This document shows, piece by piece, positions 15,630-22,415 of a stretch of DNA of 26,062 bases. The DNA lies in the IMG/VR virus record IMGVR_UViG_3300009082_000055, positions 1-26,062 of that record. One strand, 5' to 3'. Under the pieces are notes generated by a model. The model did no database searches. It saw nothing but the letters and a program-made list of their open reading frames with translations, and had not been told where the DNA came from. The position numbers were made by a program, and so were the translations under genes. The stretch is from a virus. The stretch's first letter is position 1, and each line of letters opens with the position of its first letter.

Positions 15630-16800
15630 CACCCTTTCCCCACGGCTCACCCAAGAGCTGGCGATGCTCATGGGGCAGCATCGAGGCTGGGTCGCTTCCA
15701 TCCGGGCATGGCCTCGTGAAGCACGGAACACGCCTGGCGATCATGTTCTTGACCATAGCCCCCATGCTGTGACCCGCCTCGTCGCCGTCGTGGACCACGA
15801 GGACGATCCGCATGGGCCTCCTCGGGATGCTGGCGTAGTGGACCAGGCGCTCGACCTGGCTCTCCCCCACCTTCGTCCCCAGCGTCGCAACCACGGGGCG
15901 GTAGCCGGCCTGCCAGAGCATCAGGGCGTCCAGATGCCCCTCGACCACGTAGAGCCTCGTGCCGCTGTCGTTGGGAAGCATGTGCTCACCGTACAGGAAC
16001 ACGTTGCGATGGAAGCCCTTGCTGTGGAGGTACTTCGGTGGGGGCTCCTTGCCACAGTTGCCGCAGATCCTCTTGCCCTTCTTCGCCGGGGGGATGGGCG
16101 CCATCGTGACGACCTGACCTCCACACCGCACGCACTTCTTCTCCTCGTAGAGGCGCCCGCTGATTGCTATGAGCCGACCATGATGGTCCCGCATCGGGAA
16201 GAGGATGCGCCGCATCCTCGTGTCGACGCCAAGCTCCCACTCCAGCCAGGTGTCGAGGTAGATCCCACGAGCTTCCGCGTAGGGGTGGATGGCCTCGGTC
16301 AGGTAGGGCTCGTACTCCGCCCAGGGGATCTCGGGCACATCATCGCTGGCTGCGATGGCGTACTTGTCATGCCACGGAGCATCCTCTGTCTGCCGCCTGC
16401 GACGATAGACCTCGTGAGCGCCCCCATCGTGCTGGAGCTTCGCCAGCCTGGCGGCCTTCTCGTGCAGGAAGGGGTTCTGGACCTCCTTCCCCTCGGGAGG
16501 CTTCACCGGGGCGTCTGGACCGTCCAGCGCCTCGATGGTGTTCATCATGTTGAGGCCGGTCTTGTGCCACAACAACAGCACGAGGTCTCGTAGCGAGCCA
16601 TCGTGGTGGCACGCCTGGCAGGAGTAGATGGGATCGCCGTACTTGCCCTCGGGGAAGACGACCATCGAAGGCGTGCTGTCCTTGCCACCTGGATGGGTCC
16701 ACGGCGCAAGCAAACAGGAGCACCGCACACGGTCCCGCGCGATGCTCGTGTTACGGGCGCCGATGGTCTGGAGGATGGCCTGGAGTCGTCCCGGGGTCAC
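15604..16800 (-). CDS. DnaG-like primase (zinc-binding and TOPRIM domains)
   Basis: This 398-residue protein combines an N-terminal zinc-binding domain (C27, C29, H36, then C61-x2-C64 in IYSCQACHHDGS) with a TOPRIM catalytic core: LYVVEGHLDAL with E287 and D291, then VVHDGDEAG with D338 and D340. Such primases synthesise RNA primers on the lagging strand and usually work with a DnaB-type helicase, encoded a few genes upstream. Between the two domains there is a second CxxC pair set (C223/C226 and C246/C249), a probable extra zinc ribbon. It starts at GTG 16800, overlapping the previous stop in a GTGA junction, with GAGGGTGAG ahead. It ends with TAG. Confidence 0.92.
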   Translation of the reverse strand: MTPGRLQAILQTIGARNTSIARDRVRCSCLLAPWTHPGGKDSTPSMVVFPEGKYGDPIYSCQACHHDGSLRDLVLLLWHKTGLNMMNTIEALDGPDAPVKPPEGKEVQNPFLHEKAARLAKLQHDGGAHEVYRRRRQTEDAPWHDKYAIAASDDVPEIPWAEYEPYLTEAIHPYAEARGIYLDTWLEWELGVDTRMRRILFPMRDHHGRLIAISGRLYEEKKCVRCGGQVVTMAPIPPAKKGKRICGNCGKEPPPKYLHSKGFHRNVFLYGEHMLPNDSGTRLYVVEGHLDALMLWQAGYRPVVATLGTKVGESQVERLVHYASIPRRPMRIVLVVHDGDEAGHSMGAMVKNMIARRVPCFTRPCPDGSDPASMLPHEHRQLLGEPWGKGVDTQIAMG

Positions 16801-17180
16801 GCGATCTCACCCTCGAACCACTCCTTGGCCCTGACGACGTTGCGCTCGATGCGCTCGATGACGGCCTCGATGCCTCCATCGCGGAGCTGCTTGGCCATCT
16901 CCTCCAGTTGCTCGATGGTGAACGTGATCGGAGGTGGCCCAGCCGCCATGAGCTGCGCCTTGCCGATCCAGTCGCGCACGTCCAGATCGTCCGGGGCGCC
17001 GTACTCCTCGGCGAAGTCCACGGAGCTGGAGCACATGACCCCATCCTCGGGATCGGCTCCCCACTCCTTCAGGGTCTCTGCCAGCGCGGCCTTGCCCTCG
17101 TCGTCGAACGAGAAACCACGCTTGGTGTTGTCGTGGTTGCGAAGAGTCAGGCTGCCGTTTTCGACCGATGCGAAGATCAT
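16797..17180 (-). CDS. Unknown 127-aa protein upstream of primase
   Basis: I do not recognise this acidic protein. The N-terminal part (residues 1-30) looks like a small beta-sheet (MIFASVENGSLTLRNHDNTK), and the C-terminal half is a long helical region with EQLEEMAKQLRDGGIEAVIE. The ATG at 17180 is chosen over the longer frame because it is preceded by GGACGGAGGGACACC, the leader motif shared with other promoter-proximal genes, and by a promoter at 17204-17231. It is translationally coupled to the primase (GTGA overlap), so a replication-related role is possible. Confidence 0.85.
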   Translation of the reverse strand: MIFASVENGSLTLRNHDNTKRGFSFDDEGKAALAETLKEWGADPEDGVMCSSSVDFAEEYGAPDDLDVRDWIGKAQLMAAGPPPITFTIEQLEEMAKQLRDGGIEAVIERIERNVVRAKEWFEGEIA

Positions 17181-17203
17181 GGTGTCCCTCCGTCCGTGCA
17201 TCC

Positions 17204-17231
17204 AATCTAACCACTGAGGAGGGTTTGTCAA
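17204..17231 (-). promoter_or_regulatory. Promoter of the primase operon
   Basis: TTGACA (17226-17231), 16 bases, TAGATT (17204-17209) on the minus strand, with GTGG before the -10 box. It starts immediately after the stop of the GroES-like gene. Confidence 0.8.
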
Positions 17232-17234
17232 CAA

Positions 17235-17789
17235 CTAGCCGCTCATCACCAGGTCCGGGTGGAGAACGCCTCGCTCGATGTCCCACCAGGGCTCGAAGTC
17301 ATCCACGAACGCCAGCACCTTGTCGGGATCGAGGACCCGGATGTAGAGCGGGTGAGAGAAGCCAGGGGGCTGGAACATGAGACCAAGCCGAGAGCCGAAG
17401 CGCCGGTTGAACAGCACGGTCTTCCCCAGCTCCAGGCCCTCCTCGTGAAGCCCAGCGAGCTTGGGACACACCATCGTCTTCTTCGGACAGCCCCACGAGC
17501 ACCGCTGGCACATCTCGTTCGTCCGCACGTTCATCATCCGGCCCGAACCGATGGCGCAGACGATCCCATAGCGCTCGTTCAGGTGCTTGTAGCGAGCAAA
17601 CGTGAACGCCTCGTCTGGCAGCCAGATGCCGCCATGGCTCAGGTTGGGCTGGCCAAGATCGGCCACGAAGATGAAGTCGTGCATGGGCCTCACGGGGAAG
17701 CCCTCCATCATCCGTATCTCCATCACCTTCTCCTTCGGTTCGTCGTCAAACGGGCAGGCGTACATGAGACCAGAGTGCATGAACTCCAT
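17235..17789 (-). CDS. GroES-like co-chaperonin
   Basis: This protein of up to 184 aa matches the Cpn10 fold pattern. A first strand PVRPMHDFIFVADLG is followed by a mobile-loop-like segment with GGIWLPDEA, then YGIVCAIGSGR, LGKTVLFNRRFGSRLGL and the closing YIRVLDPDKVLAFV. Co-chaperonins cap the host GroEL ring; T4 gp31 substitutes for GroES to fold the major capsid protein, so a similar role is plausible. An insertion with C94, C97, C101 and C108 is not part of standard GroES. The ATG at 17789 overlaps the upstream stop (TGATG). An in-frame ATG at 17723, with AAGGAG six bases ahead, would give 162 aa and may be the true start. Confidence 0.8.
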   Translation of the reverse strand: MEFMHSGLMYACPFDDEPKEKVMEIRMMEGFPVRPMHDFIFVADLGQPNLSHGGIWLPDEAFTFARYKHLNERYGIVCAIGSGRMMNVRTNEMCQRCSWGCPKKTMVCPKLAGLHEEGLELGKTVLFNRRFGSRLGLMFQPPGFSHPLYIRVLDPDKVLAFVDDFEPWWDIERGVLHPDLVMSG

Positions 17790-18319
17790 CAGGCAGCCTC
17801 GTCGGGCTCGCCAGTGATCAGGGCGTCGATGGCCCTTTCCTGAGCATCGACATAGGCGTCGGCCTCCTCCTCGGTCAGCTCTCTTGGGGTCCCACGCTTG
17901 CGCGCTCGCGCCTGAGACATCTGGTCGGCCTGACGCTGCTTCTGCACCACACGAGACTGTTGGCGGGCGGCCAGAAGCTCGTCCATGGTCAGCGCGCCCT
18001 TCTCCCTCTTCTTCCGCAGCAACCTGTAGAGCGAGAGGATGCCGATAAGCTCGTCGGCCGTGATGGAAGCGATGCTGATGCAGCCGCCAAGAACGAGGGC
18101 CACGTACCATGGCCACTGCTTGACGAGAACGCCCCACAGGAAGCCCACCCAGATCCCGCAGCACATCGAGCAGCGTAGAAGCTCCCCAGCGATCCTGAAC
18201 GGGTTGTACGGCTTCTCGAAGGTGAGGAGCCACTCGCGGAGCGACTCGAAGATGCGACCCGCCGTGATCACCAGCGTCACGCCGATGAGCCCGACGACCT
18301 CCCACCATTGGATGTTCAT
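17789..18319 (-). CDS. Small membrane protein with CxxC motif
   Basis: This 176-residue protein has two or three hydrophobic segments: about residues 8-22 (VVGLIGVTLVITAG), 55-70 (GIWVGFLWGVLV) and 75-95 (YVALVLGGCISIASI). A cysteine motif CSMCCG lies just before the second segment. The C-terminal ~75 residues are highly charged and helical, probably cytoplasmic. ATG 18319 is used because GGGGAG precedes it and because it overlaps the stop of the small gene upstream; the longer open frame is that gene in another frame. The function is unknown. Position among replication genes might suggest membrane attachment of the replisome, but nothing in the sequence proves that. Confidence 0.82.
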   Translation of the reverse strand: MNIQWWEVVGLIGVTLVITAGRIFESLREWLLTFEKPYNPFRIAGELLRCSMCCGIWVGFLWGVLVKQWPWYVALVLGGCISIASITADELIGILSLYRLLRKKREKGALTMDELLAARQQSRVVQKQRQADQMSQARARKRGTPRELTEEEADAYVDAQERAIDALITGEPDEAA

Positions 18320-18495
18320 CTGCTCCCCTTGGAGCGAACCTCGGTTTCGCTCTCCCTCTTCACCCCTGCGACGTGGACGCACATCTCGACGCCGCTGTCG
18401 AACCGGATGACGACGCAAGCGTCGCTGAGGTATCCCTTGATCTCCCCGGGACCCCTGCTCTCAACCACCACACGCTCGCCGACCTTGAAATCCAT
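18316..18495 (-). CDS. Small KOW/SH3-like protein (59 aa)
   Basis: A short frame from ATG 18495 to a TGA that overlaps the next ATG (ATGA junction), starting six bases after the DnaB-like stop. The 59-residue product begins MDFKVGERVVVESRGPGEIK and continues with CVVIRFDSGVEMCVHVA, alternating hydrophobic strands with glycine turns as in small SH3-like or KOW barrels that bind nucleic acid or protein. The Lys/Arg-rich tail contains a 21-base stem-loop repeat (18332-18352) in its coding sequence. The tight packing on both sides and the regular strand pattern support a real gene despite its size. Confidence 0.72.
   Translation of the reverse strand: MDFKVGERVVVESRGPGEIKGYLSDACVVIRFDSGVEMCVHVAGVKRESETEVRSKGSR
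18332..18352 (-). repeat. 21-base stem-loop repeat, copy 2
   Basis: GAGCGAA and TTCGCTC arms of 7 bases with a 7-base loop, inside the last codons of the 59-aa gene. It differs by one base from the copy at 24381-24401, which is in the opposite orientation, and by two bases from the copy at 5573-5593. Confidence 0.7.
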
Positions 18496-18501
18496 CGCCC
18501 A

Positions 18502-19842
18502 TCAGTACACGTAGCTGTGCCCTTTGTCATCGAAGTCGTCGTCGCGGTCGTCAGCGATGACGGAGGTCCCGACCTCATCGAAAGCCATCTCGTCCATGTC
18601 CCAGCGCGTGACGATGGCGCTCCACATGGCCTGGCGCCGAGCCTTCAGGGGCACGAAGAGCATCTGCTTATCGAGCTTCATGTCGTCGTCCTGGTACAAC
18701 GCGAAGAGGTTGTGGCAGTCCTGGAAGAGCGTGTCCGAGAAGGCGAGCGTGTCTTCGAGCCCCCCGGTGCCCAACCCCTTCTTCAGCGTCTCCCTGGCGC
18801 TCTTCTTGACCTTGCCCGTGCGGGCGAGCTGGCTGATGGCGCAGATGGCCTTCTGCTTCTTGCGTGACGTCGAGCGCATCCAGTCCACCGTCGAGACCAT
18901 GCGCTCCTGGCGGTCGCCGCGTGAACCAGGGCCGCTCTTGATGCCCTTCTGGGCCACCTTCAGCATGTAGGCGCTGTCGATGCCCACGAAGTCAGCATCG
19001 GTCGCGTCGATGGCCTCTTCGATGAAGGCAGGCTCCAGCTTGTCCTCGTCGTCGAGGATGAAGAGGTTCTGGGCCTCGTTGCTCTGCTCGATCTCCTTGA
19101 TGGTCTTGAAGAACTGCGGCTCAGCGTAGGTTCCAAGGGTAGCCGAGACGACGTCGCCGTAGTTGAAGGCGCCGTGCTTGACGACGAAGCGCTCACCCAT
19201 CTCAACCCGGTTCATCTCCGGGCTGACGAGCAGCACCTTGATCTTCTGGTCGAAGGCGGCGAACCAGCACACCAGCACCATCGTCCAGGTCTTGCCGACG
19301 CTGGGGCGGGCCACGAACATCGTGAGCGTCCCGGGCCACATCCCCATGGTCATCCTGGTCATCGTCTCCCAGGGGAACTTGACGCCGGTCTCGCCCCGCT
19401 TCGTGCGTTCGTAGAGTGCCTGGACCTCTGGGGCGACCTCGGCGAGGGTGTGGATGCGGGTCCTCTGGATGGAGAGGCCCCTCAGATGCTCGGAGAGCTT
19501 GTGGACCTCGGCCTCGGCAGCGTCCTTGTCCCCCTTCTCCAGGTGCTCGATGCCGGCCGCGTAGCCGTGCTCCAGGGCTCGGAACTTGTGCCGGTCGAGG
19601 AGCTGGTCGACCACCCAGTCGATGGCGGTCCCGTCCTCGACCTGTTCGATGCTAATGCCGGTCTGCTCCTTGACGACGGATGGTGGGGGGAGTTGGCCGT
19701 GTTCCGTGAAGTAGCTCTGAACGAACTCCCACGCCCGCTTCCCAGGCTTCAGTAGGAGCTGATCGCTCAGCAGCTCGCGCGCTCTTCTGAATCCAGACTC
19801 GCTTCTCGTTGCGAGCCCGATAGCAGCAGCATCAAGGTCCAC
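18502..19842 (-). CDS. DnaB-like replicative helicase
   Basis: This 446-residue protein has a helical N-terminal region (residues 1-130) and a RecA-fold core beginning with FPWETMTRMTMGMWPG. Walker A is ARPSVGKT at 178-185. Downstream are LLVSPEMNRVEMGERF (the DnaB H1a region), DFVGIDSAYML as Walker B and AISQLARTGK as the sensor strand. These features fit a hexameric 5'-3' replicative helicase of the DnaB/T4 gp41 class, loaded by the AAA+ protein encoded just upstream and working with the primase downstream. It starts at GTG 19842 with GGGGGAG seven bases ahead. The tail is very acidic (DDRDDDFDD). Confidence 0.9.
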   Translation of the reverse strand: MDLDAAAIGLATRSESGFRRARELLSDQLLLKPGKRAWEFVQSYFTEHGQLPPPSVVKEQTGISIEQVEDGTAIDWVVDQLLDRHKFRALEHGYAAGIEHLEKGDKDAAEAEVHKLSEHLRGLSIQRTRIHTLAEVAPEVQALYERTKRGETGVKFPWETMTRMTMGMWPGTLTMFVARPSVGKTWTMVLVCWFAAFDQKIKVLLVSPEMNRVEMGERFVVKHGAFNYGDVVSATLGTYAEPQFFKTIKEIEQSNEAQNLFILDDEDKLEPAFIEEAIDATDADFVGIDSAYMLKVAQKGIKSGPGSRGDRQERMVSTVDWMRSTSRKKQKAICAISQLARTGKVKKSARETLKKGLGTGGLEDTLAFSDTLFQDCHNLFALYQDDDMKLDKQMLFVPLKARRQAMWSAIVTRWDMDEMAFDEVGTSVIADDRDDDFDDKGHSYVY

Positions 19843-19877
19843 GGCGAAACTCCCCCGTCACACCCGTCACCAGGGCG

Positions 19878-19896
19878 CCAGGTTGGTCGGACCTGG
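19878..19896 (-). promoter_or_regulatory. Small intergenic hairpin between loader and helicase
   Basis: CCAGGT and ACCTGG form a perfect 6-bp stem with a 7-base loop, in the 58-base gap between the loader stop and the helicase GTG start. It has no T-run. It could modulate readthrough or message stability. Confidence 0.35.
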
Positions 19897-19900
19897 GTTG

Positions 19901-20575
19901 TTAGCCAGTGAGCCGGGCTTCCATGTCGCTCTGAGCCCGGTCACGCCAGTTGTGCGTCTTCAGCCGCACAGGATACATCGCTTCCCGCATCACCTCCAGC
20001 ATGGAGGCGATGTACTTGGTCTTCAGCGAGGCAGCTTGCTCGCGGCCAGGCGGAGGGTTCACCGGCAGGTTGGTCGTCACCAGCGTGACGCGCTTGCCTG
20101 CGCTCCGCACCCTGATCAGGTTCTCGAACAGACGCTCGGTGTAGCCGCTCTCGCCCGCGTGCTCCTTGCCCAGGTCGTCCAGCACGAGGAGATCCACCTC
20201 GCGCGCCCGCTCAATGAGGGTGCGCTCGTCGGAGAACATGGTGCCTTCCAGCGTGGACTGGCGAAGCGTCTCGGCCTGGACGAAGAGCACGGACGCACCA
20301 CGCCGCCTCGCCTCCATGGCGATGATGACGGCAGCCGACGTCTTGCCATGGCCGTTCTCACCCCACAGGAGGAGACCTTCGCCACGGTCCATCATGTCCT
20401 CGATGTTGCGGAGGTAGGACCGGATGGTCTCCTTCCCCTCGCAATCGGGGATCAGCTCAAAGTCCGACTCCCAGAACCGACGCGGAATCCGCATCAGCTC
20501 CATGTGAGCCTTCGTCAGCTTGACTCTCAGTCCGACGACACGCATCGCTCTGCCTATATCCAGCCTACCAGCCAT
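19901..20575 (-). CDS. Helicase loader, DnaC-like AAA+ ATPase
   Basis: The protein (224 aa from ATG 20575) has AAA+ features of DnaC/IstB-type loaders: Walker A GENGHGKTS at residues 72-80, Walker B LLVLDDLGKE with acidic residues 133-134, a sensor strand VTLVTTNL and a basic C-terminus. It would place the DnaB-like helicase on DNA at replication start; the helicase gene follows directly. The start is uncertain: ATG 20575 overlaps the previous stop by 11 bases with GAGGG ahead, while ATG 20545 would give 214 aa but has no clear ribosome site. The longer frame to 20629 lies inside the upstream gene. Confidence 0.88.
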   Translation of the reverse strand: MAGRLDIGRAMRVVGLRVKLTKAHMELMRIPRRFWESDFELIPDCEGKETIRSYLRNIEDMMDRGEGLLLWGENGHGKTSAAVIIAMEARRRGASVLFVQAETLRQSTLEGTMFSDERTLIERAREVDLLVLDDLGKEHAGESGYTERLFENLIRVRSAGKRVTLVTTNLPVNPPPGREQAASLKTKYIASMLEVMREAMYPVRLKTHNWRDRAQSDMEARLTG

Positions 20576-21065
20576 TCCCGCAGCCCTCATAGGGGTCGGT
20601 GCCGTCGTCCTCGACATCACCCCAGCCACGGGTCGGGCTTGCTTCGGCTGCCTCCTCCGAGAACTCCCCGGAGGTGATTCTCGTCTCGCGCAGCTCTGGA
20701 ACCCTCACCCTGCCTTCCATCTCGGCCGCCAGTTGCTCTCGCATAACCCACAAGAGCTTGAGCCCCGGTGTCCCGCTACGCGACGCCTTCCTCCTGTCCC
20801 AAGTACCGAAGAAGTGCTTGACCAACGCCAAGGCATCTTCAAAGCCACGCTCGTCGATCAGCCTCTTCGCCAGCGCGGCCTCCGCGCCGGTCCATTCTGC
20901 TTCAGCATCGGGGAAGCGTAGACGCATCAGCGTCAACCACTCCTTCCCCAACCATTTCACAGGGCTACGCTCCCTTCTTCGCTGCACCTTCCGTGCTCTC
21001 GCCTTCTCCCCCTTCTCCCGCTGTTGGAGAGCGAGGGTGGCGAGCGTTAGGGTCTTCGAGCCCAT
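20565..21065 (-). CDS. Probable replication-associated protein upstream of loader
   Basis: The product (about 166 aa) has a very basic N-terminal segment (ARARKVQRRRERSPVKW) and a helical core with WTGAEAALAKRLIDERG and a conserved-looking VKHFFGTWD, then an acidic tail ending in CGNGW. Comparable proteins are often encoded just before DnaC-like loaders in phages and may act as replication initiators or organisers, but I cannot name a family. ATG 21065 is chosen because the longer frame begins in the -35 box of a promoter (21074-21101). That start would make the message nearly leaderless; an internal GTG is possible. It ends with TAG. Confidence 0.72.
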   Translation of the reverse strand: MGSKTLTLATLALQQREKGEKARARKVQRRRERSPVKWLGKEWLTLMRLRFPDAEAEWTGAEAALAKRLIDERGFEDALALVKHFFGTWDRRKASRSGTPGLKLLWVMREQLAAEMEGRVRVPELRETRITSGEFSEEAAEASPTRGWGDVEDDGTDPYEGCGNGW

Positions 21066-21073
21066 CACTTCTA

Positions 21074-21101
21074 ATTCTATGTCATGAAATGGGTTAGTCA
21101 A
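21074..21101 (-). promoter_or_regulatory. Promoter of the helicase-loader operon
   Basis: TTGACT (21096-21101), 16 bases, TAGAAT (21074-21079) on the minus strand. The predicted start of transcription falls only a few bases before ATG 21065. Confidence 0.7.
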
Positions 21102-21382
21102 GGCATGTCGAACACGTCGCGGACCTTTGACGTGTCGATCACATCCATGGTCCCGGAGGGGAACATCACGTCGGCGTGGTAGTAGACGTCGCGCCAGTGC
21201 TCTCCGAAACGAGCCTGGGCCATGGTCGCCAGCGCGATGGCCTCCACCTCGGTCATCATCTTCAGGACCGAGTTGGCCTTGAACACGTTGACCACGGTGG
21301 CCGTTCTCCCGTCATGCAGCCTGACGCCCTGACCGACCTTCGGCCTGGGGTACTGCTCAATCAGAGAGGCCACGACCAACAC
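21098..21382 (-). CDS. Unknown 94-aa protein
   Basis: A small protein with a beta-like N-terminal part (KVGQGVRLHDGRTATVVNVF, reminiscent of SH3-like barrels) and a helical middle (EVEAIALATMAQARFGEHW), ending in DVFDMP. No named domain. It overlaps the upstream zinc-finger gene by 26 bases. The start is GTG 21382 or GTG 21373; neither has a strong ribosome site, so coupling to the upstream gene is likely. The end overlaps the -35 box of the next promoter. Confidence 0.7.
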   Translation of the reverse strand: MLVVASLIEQYPRPKVGQGVRLHDGRTATVVNVFKANSVLKMMTEVEAIALATMAQARFGEHWRDVYYHADVMFPSGTMDVIDTSKVRDVFDMP

Positions 21383-21716
21383 CGAAACGATCCACGACCA
21401 TGCGACTCGTGAAGCTCACCCCCATGACGAACTTCTCAGCGTCCGCCGGATGGAGACGCCCCCGCTCGTCCAGCAAGGGCAACGGCTTGCGAAACTTGGC
21501 CGCCTGCTCCTGGGCCGCCCGACCAACCTCCAGCAGCTCGCCCCTGTTATCGTGCCCCCACTCGGTCTTCCCGGAGTAGAGCAAGCAGAAGGCACAGAGA
21601 GAAGCCTCGTCGCCCGTCAGGAGCTTCGCCACCCAGGTGGCCTTGCGCTCTCGACACTCAGCACAAGGCTGGCGCTCCTGGCAGACGTGGACCTCGTTGT
21701 CGTCGAAGTACAGCAT
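21357..21716 (-). CDS. Small zinc-finger-type protein (119 aa)
   Basis: The N-terminal half carries C12, C18-x2-C21 and C41-x2-C44, the pattern of a treble-clef or zinc-ribbon module. The C-terminal half is helical then beta-like (EKFVMGVSFTSRMVVDRFG). Such proteins bind nucleic acid or protein partners; the partner is unknown. ATG 21716 is the only sensible start, but no ribosome site precedes it. It follows the endolysin stop by 36 bases. A clear promoter of the window's family was not found, although a weak TAGACT/TACAGT pair is present. Confidence 0.75.
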   Translation of the reverse strand: MLYFDDNEVHVCQERQPCAECRERKATWVAKLLTGDEASLCAFCLLYSGKTEWGHDNRGELLEVGRAAQEQAAKFRKPLPLLDERGRLHPADAEKFVMGVSFTSRMVVDRFGVGRGLSD

Positions 21717-21752
21717 GACAACCCATACTGTAGCAACGATTTGCCAACGAGT

Positions 21753-22415
21753 CTAGGCCGCTTCGAGGTGACCCAGCTCGCGGAAGATGTGGAAGCCGGG
21801 GTCGTACTTCTCGGTCGTCTTGTGGAAGTGCCCCATGACCCCCTGGAAAGCCCGCTGCTCCTTGGGCGTCAGCACCCTCAAGGCGATCTCGCCACTCGGC
21901 TCCCTTGGGAACACCAGGGGGATGCCGAGCACGGTGCAGAGCACCTTCGTGAGAGCCGCCACGCTGTCGAGCTGGTCCGGGAAGAACCTGGCGCATCGAA
22001 CCTTGGCCCCGTGGATGATCTCGTCGTCCACGATGCGGTCCTTCCCCTTCGAGGGGAGAGGTTGTCCCTTCAGCCTGAAGCCGTAGCTGGCGATCTCCAA
22101 GCTGATCGACCGACGCCCGATCTGGCCATCCGTGTCCCTGGGGTCGTAGAGAACTGGGTCCAAGAACTGGTAGATGATGCCATCCCTGTTGATGCAGAAC
22201 GTCACGCCCAGGCTGCGGTTGAGGAGGGTGTTGTAGGTGGTCTCGGCGCTGTTCTCGCCGCCGGTCCAGTGCCAGATGATGACGTCAGGACGAAGCTCCC
22301 GCTTCAACGTGTTCTTCTTCCCGACGAAGCTCATCCCGTGGTCCTCCCACGTCTTCACCGGAGCCCCCACCAGATACTCCTTGCCGTCCAGGATGATCTT
22401 GCCCGTGTTGCTCAT
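21753..22415 (-). CDS. Endolysin: N-acetylmuramoyl-L-alanine amidase
   Basis: This 220-residue protein matches the Amidase_2 (PGRP-like) fold. IIWHWTGGENSAETTYN gives the first zinc histidine (H49), GVTFCINRDGIIYQF the central strand, and GHFHKTTEKYDPGF near the C-terminus gives the second histidine and the Lys/Asp pair (K203, D205). It would cut the amide between N-acetylmuramic acid and L-alanine to lyse the cell. There is no separate wall-binding domain and no signal peptide. ATG 22415 lacks a good ribosome site and lies inside the upstream lysis gene (131-base overlap), so its translation may depend on that gene. Confidence 0.92.
   Translation of the reverse strand: MSNTGKIILDGKEYLVGAPVKTWEDHGMSFVGKKNTLKRELRPDVIIWHWTGGENSAETTYNTLLNRSLGVTFCINRDGIIYQFLDPVLYDPRDTDGQIGRRSISLEIASYGFRLKGQPLPSKGKDRIVDDEIIHGAKVRCARFFPDQLDSVAALTKVLCTVLGIPLVFPREPSGEIALRVLTPKEQRAFQGVMGHFHKTTEKYDPGFHIFRELGHLEAA

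Noticed and set aside
17790-18308. N-terminal extension of the GroES-like frame
   Set aside because: It overlaps the membrane-protein gene and reads as an Arg/Gly/His-rich shadow.
21720-21747. Family promoter (TTGGCA, 16 bases, TGGGTT) before the 119-aa gene
   Set aside because: Transcription would begin at or after the ATG at 21716, and both boxes are weak.
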